A stretch of DNA of 6,258 nucleotides, taken from contig DKFH01000145.1 in the NCBI GenBank assembly GCA_002452315.1, positions 3,754-10,011 of the forward strand, given 5' to 3'. Below are positions 6,118-6,258 of the stretch, piece after piece; within the stretch, counting starts at the first letter, position 1; every line of letters starts with the position of its first letter. Made by a program: the position numbers and the translations under genes. Below the pieces are notes generated by a model that worked only from the letters and a program-made list of their open reading frames with translations, did no database searches and was not told the origin of the DNA. The DNA is from Anaerolineaceae bacterium UBA6801 (lineage in GTDB: Bacteria; Chloroflexota; Anaerolineae; Anaerolineales; Anaerolineaceae).

Positions 6118-6258
6118 TTATTTCATGTTGCGCTTTAGAAAAACTCGCACCATGGTGAGATAGGGCATAAATTGTTCGTATCTGACGCAATGACCAGCGC
6201 CGCTGATGTGACCGAATTCACCTTTCTGAAGGATTTGGACAGCTTCCACGCCAAGTTT
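6118..6258 (-). CDS. C-terminal fragment of a probable alpha/beta hydrolase
   Basis: An open frame enters from the window edge and ends at TAA (6118-6120), giving the last 46 residues of a protein. The segment GHISGAGHCVRYEQF, followed by a helix and LKRN, matches the end of alpha/beta-hydrolase proteins. There the catalytic histidine sits in a GAGH motif ahead of a final helix. The nucleophile and acid residues lie outside the window, so the substrate and exact family are unknown. The frame is too short to rule out a related fold. It is upstream of and co-directional with the kinase gene. Confidence 0.6.
   Translation of the reverse strand, partial: KLGVEAVQILQKGEFGHISGAGHCVRYEQFMPYLTMVRVFLKRNMK

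Overview
The window looks like chromosomal DNA from a Chloroflexota bacterium, probably class Anaerolineae. This is inferred from the style of the proteins: a toast-rack lipoprotein, a short zinc-finger anti-sigma factor with two membrane spans, a membrane protein with bactofilin-like repeats, and a Chloroflexota-like deoxynucleoside kinase. No rRNA or other marker in the window proves it. There are no mobile elements, tRNAs or CRISPR arrays.

Left part, + strand (1-1974): a terminator-like hairpin at the edge is followed by a tight two-gene housekeeping operon. It holds the ribosome-associated GTPase Obg and the NAD-synthesis enzyme NadD, 3 nt apart. The convergent gap at 1975-2256 holds a strong intrinsic terminator that works for the minus-strand operon, and a cluster of interlocking palindromes.

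Middle and right, - strand (6258 down to 2257), in order of transcription: the C-terminal end of a probable alpha/beta hydrolase; a complete deoxynucleoside kinase; the remains of an ECF sigma factor gene; a zinc-finger anti-sigma factor; a membrane protein with an outer beta-helix and a C-terminal RNA-polymerase-alpha-CTD-like domain; and a toast-rack lipoprotein. The last four overlap or lie close together and look like one envelope-stress regulatory operon. The anti-sigma factor would hold the sigma factor at the membrane, and the two exported or membrane proteins would be sensors or effectors.

Two things stand out. First, the sigma gene is damaged twice. Its 5' part (region 2.1-2.2) is missing, with recognisable sigma sequence starting immediately after the kinase stop codon. 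The rest is split by a -1 frameshift that falls exactly on an A_AAA_AAC heptamer. This is a decaying gene, an assembly or sequencing error, or, less likely, recoding. Second, the membrane protein's cytoplasmic tail resembles the DNA-binding C-terminal domain of the RNA polymerase alpha subunit. It keeps most of the residues that contact UP-element DNA in E. coli, an unusual fusion for a membrane protein in a sigma/anti-sigma operon.
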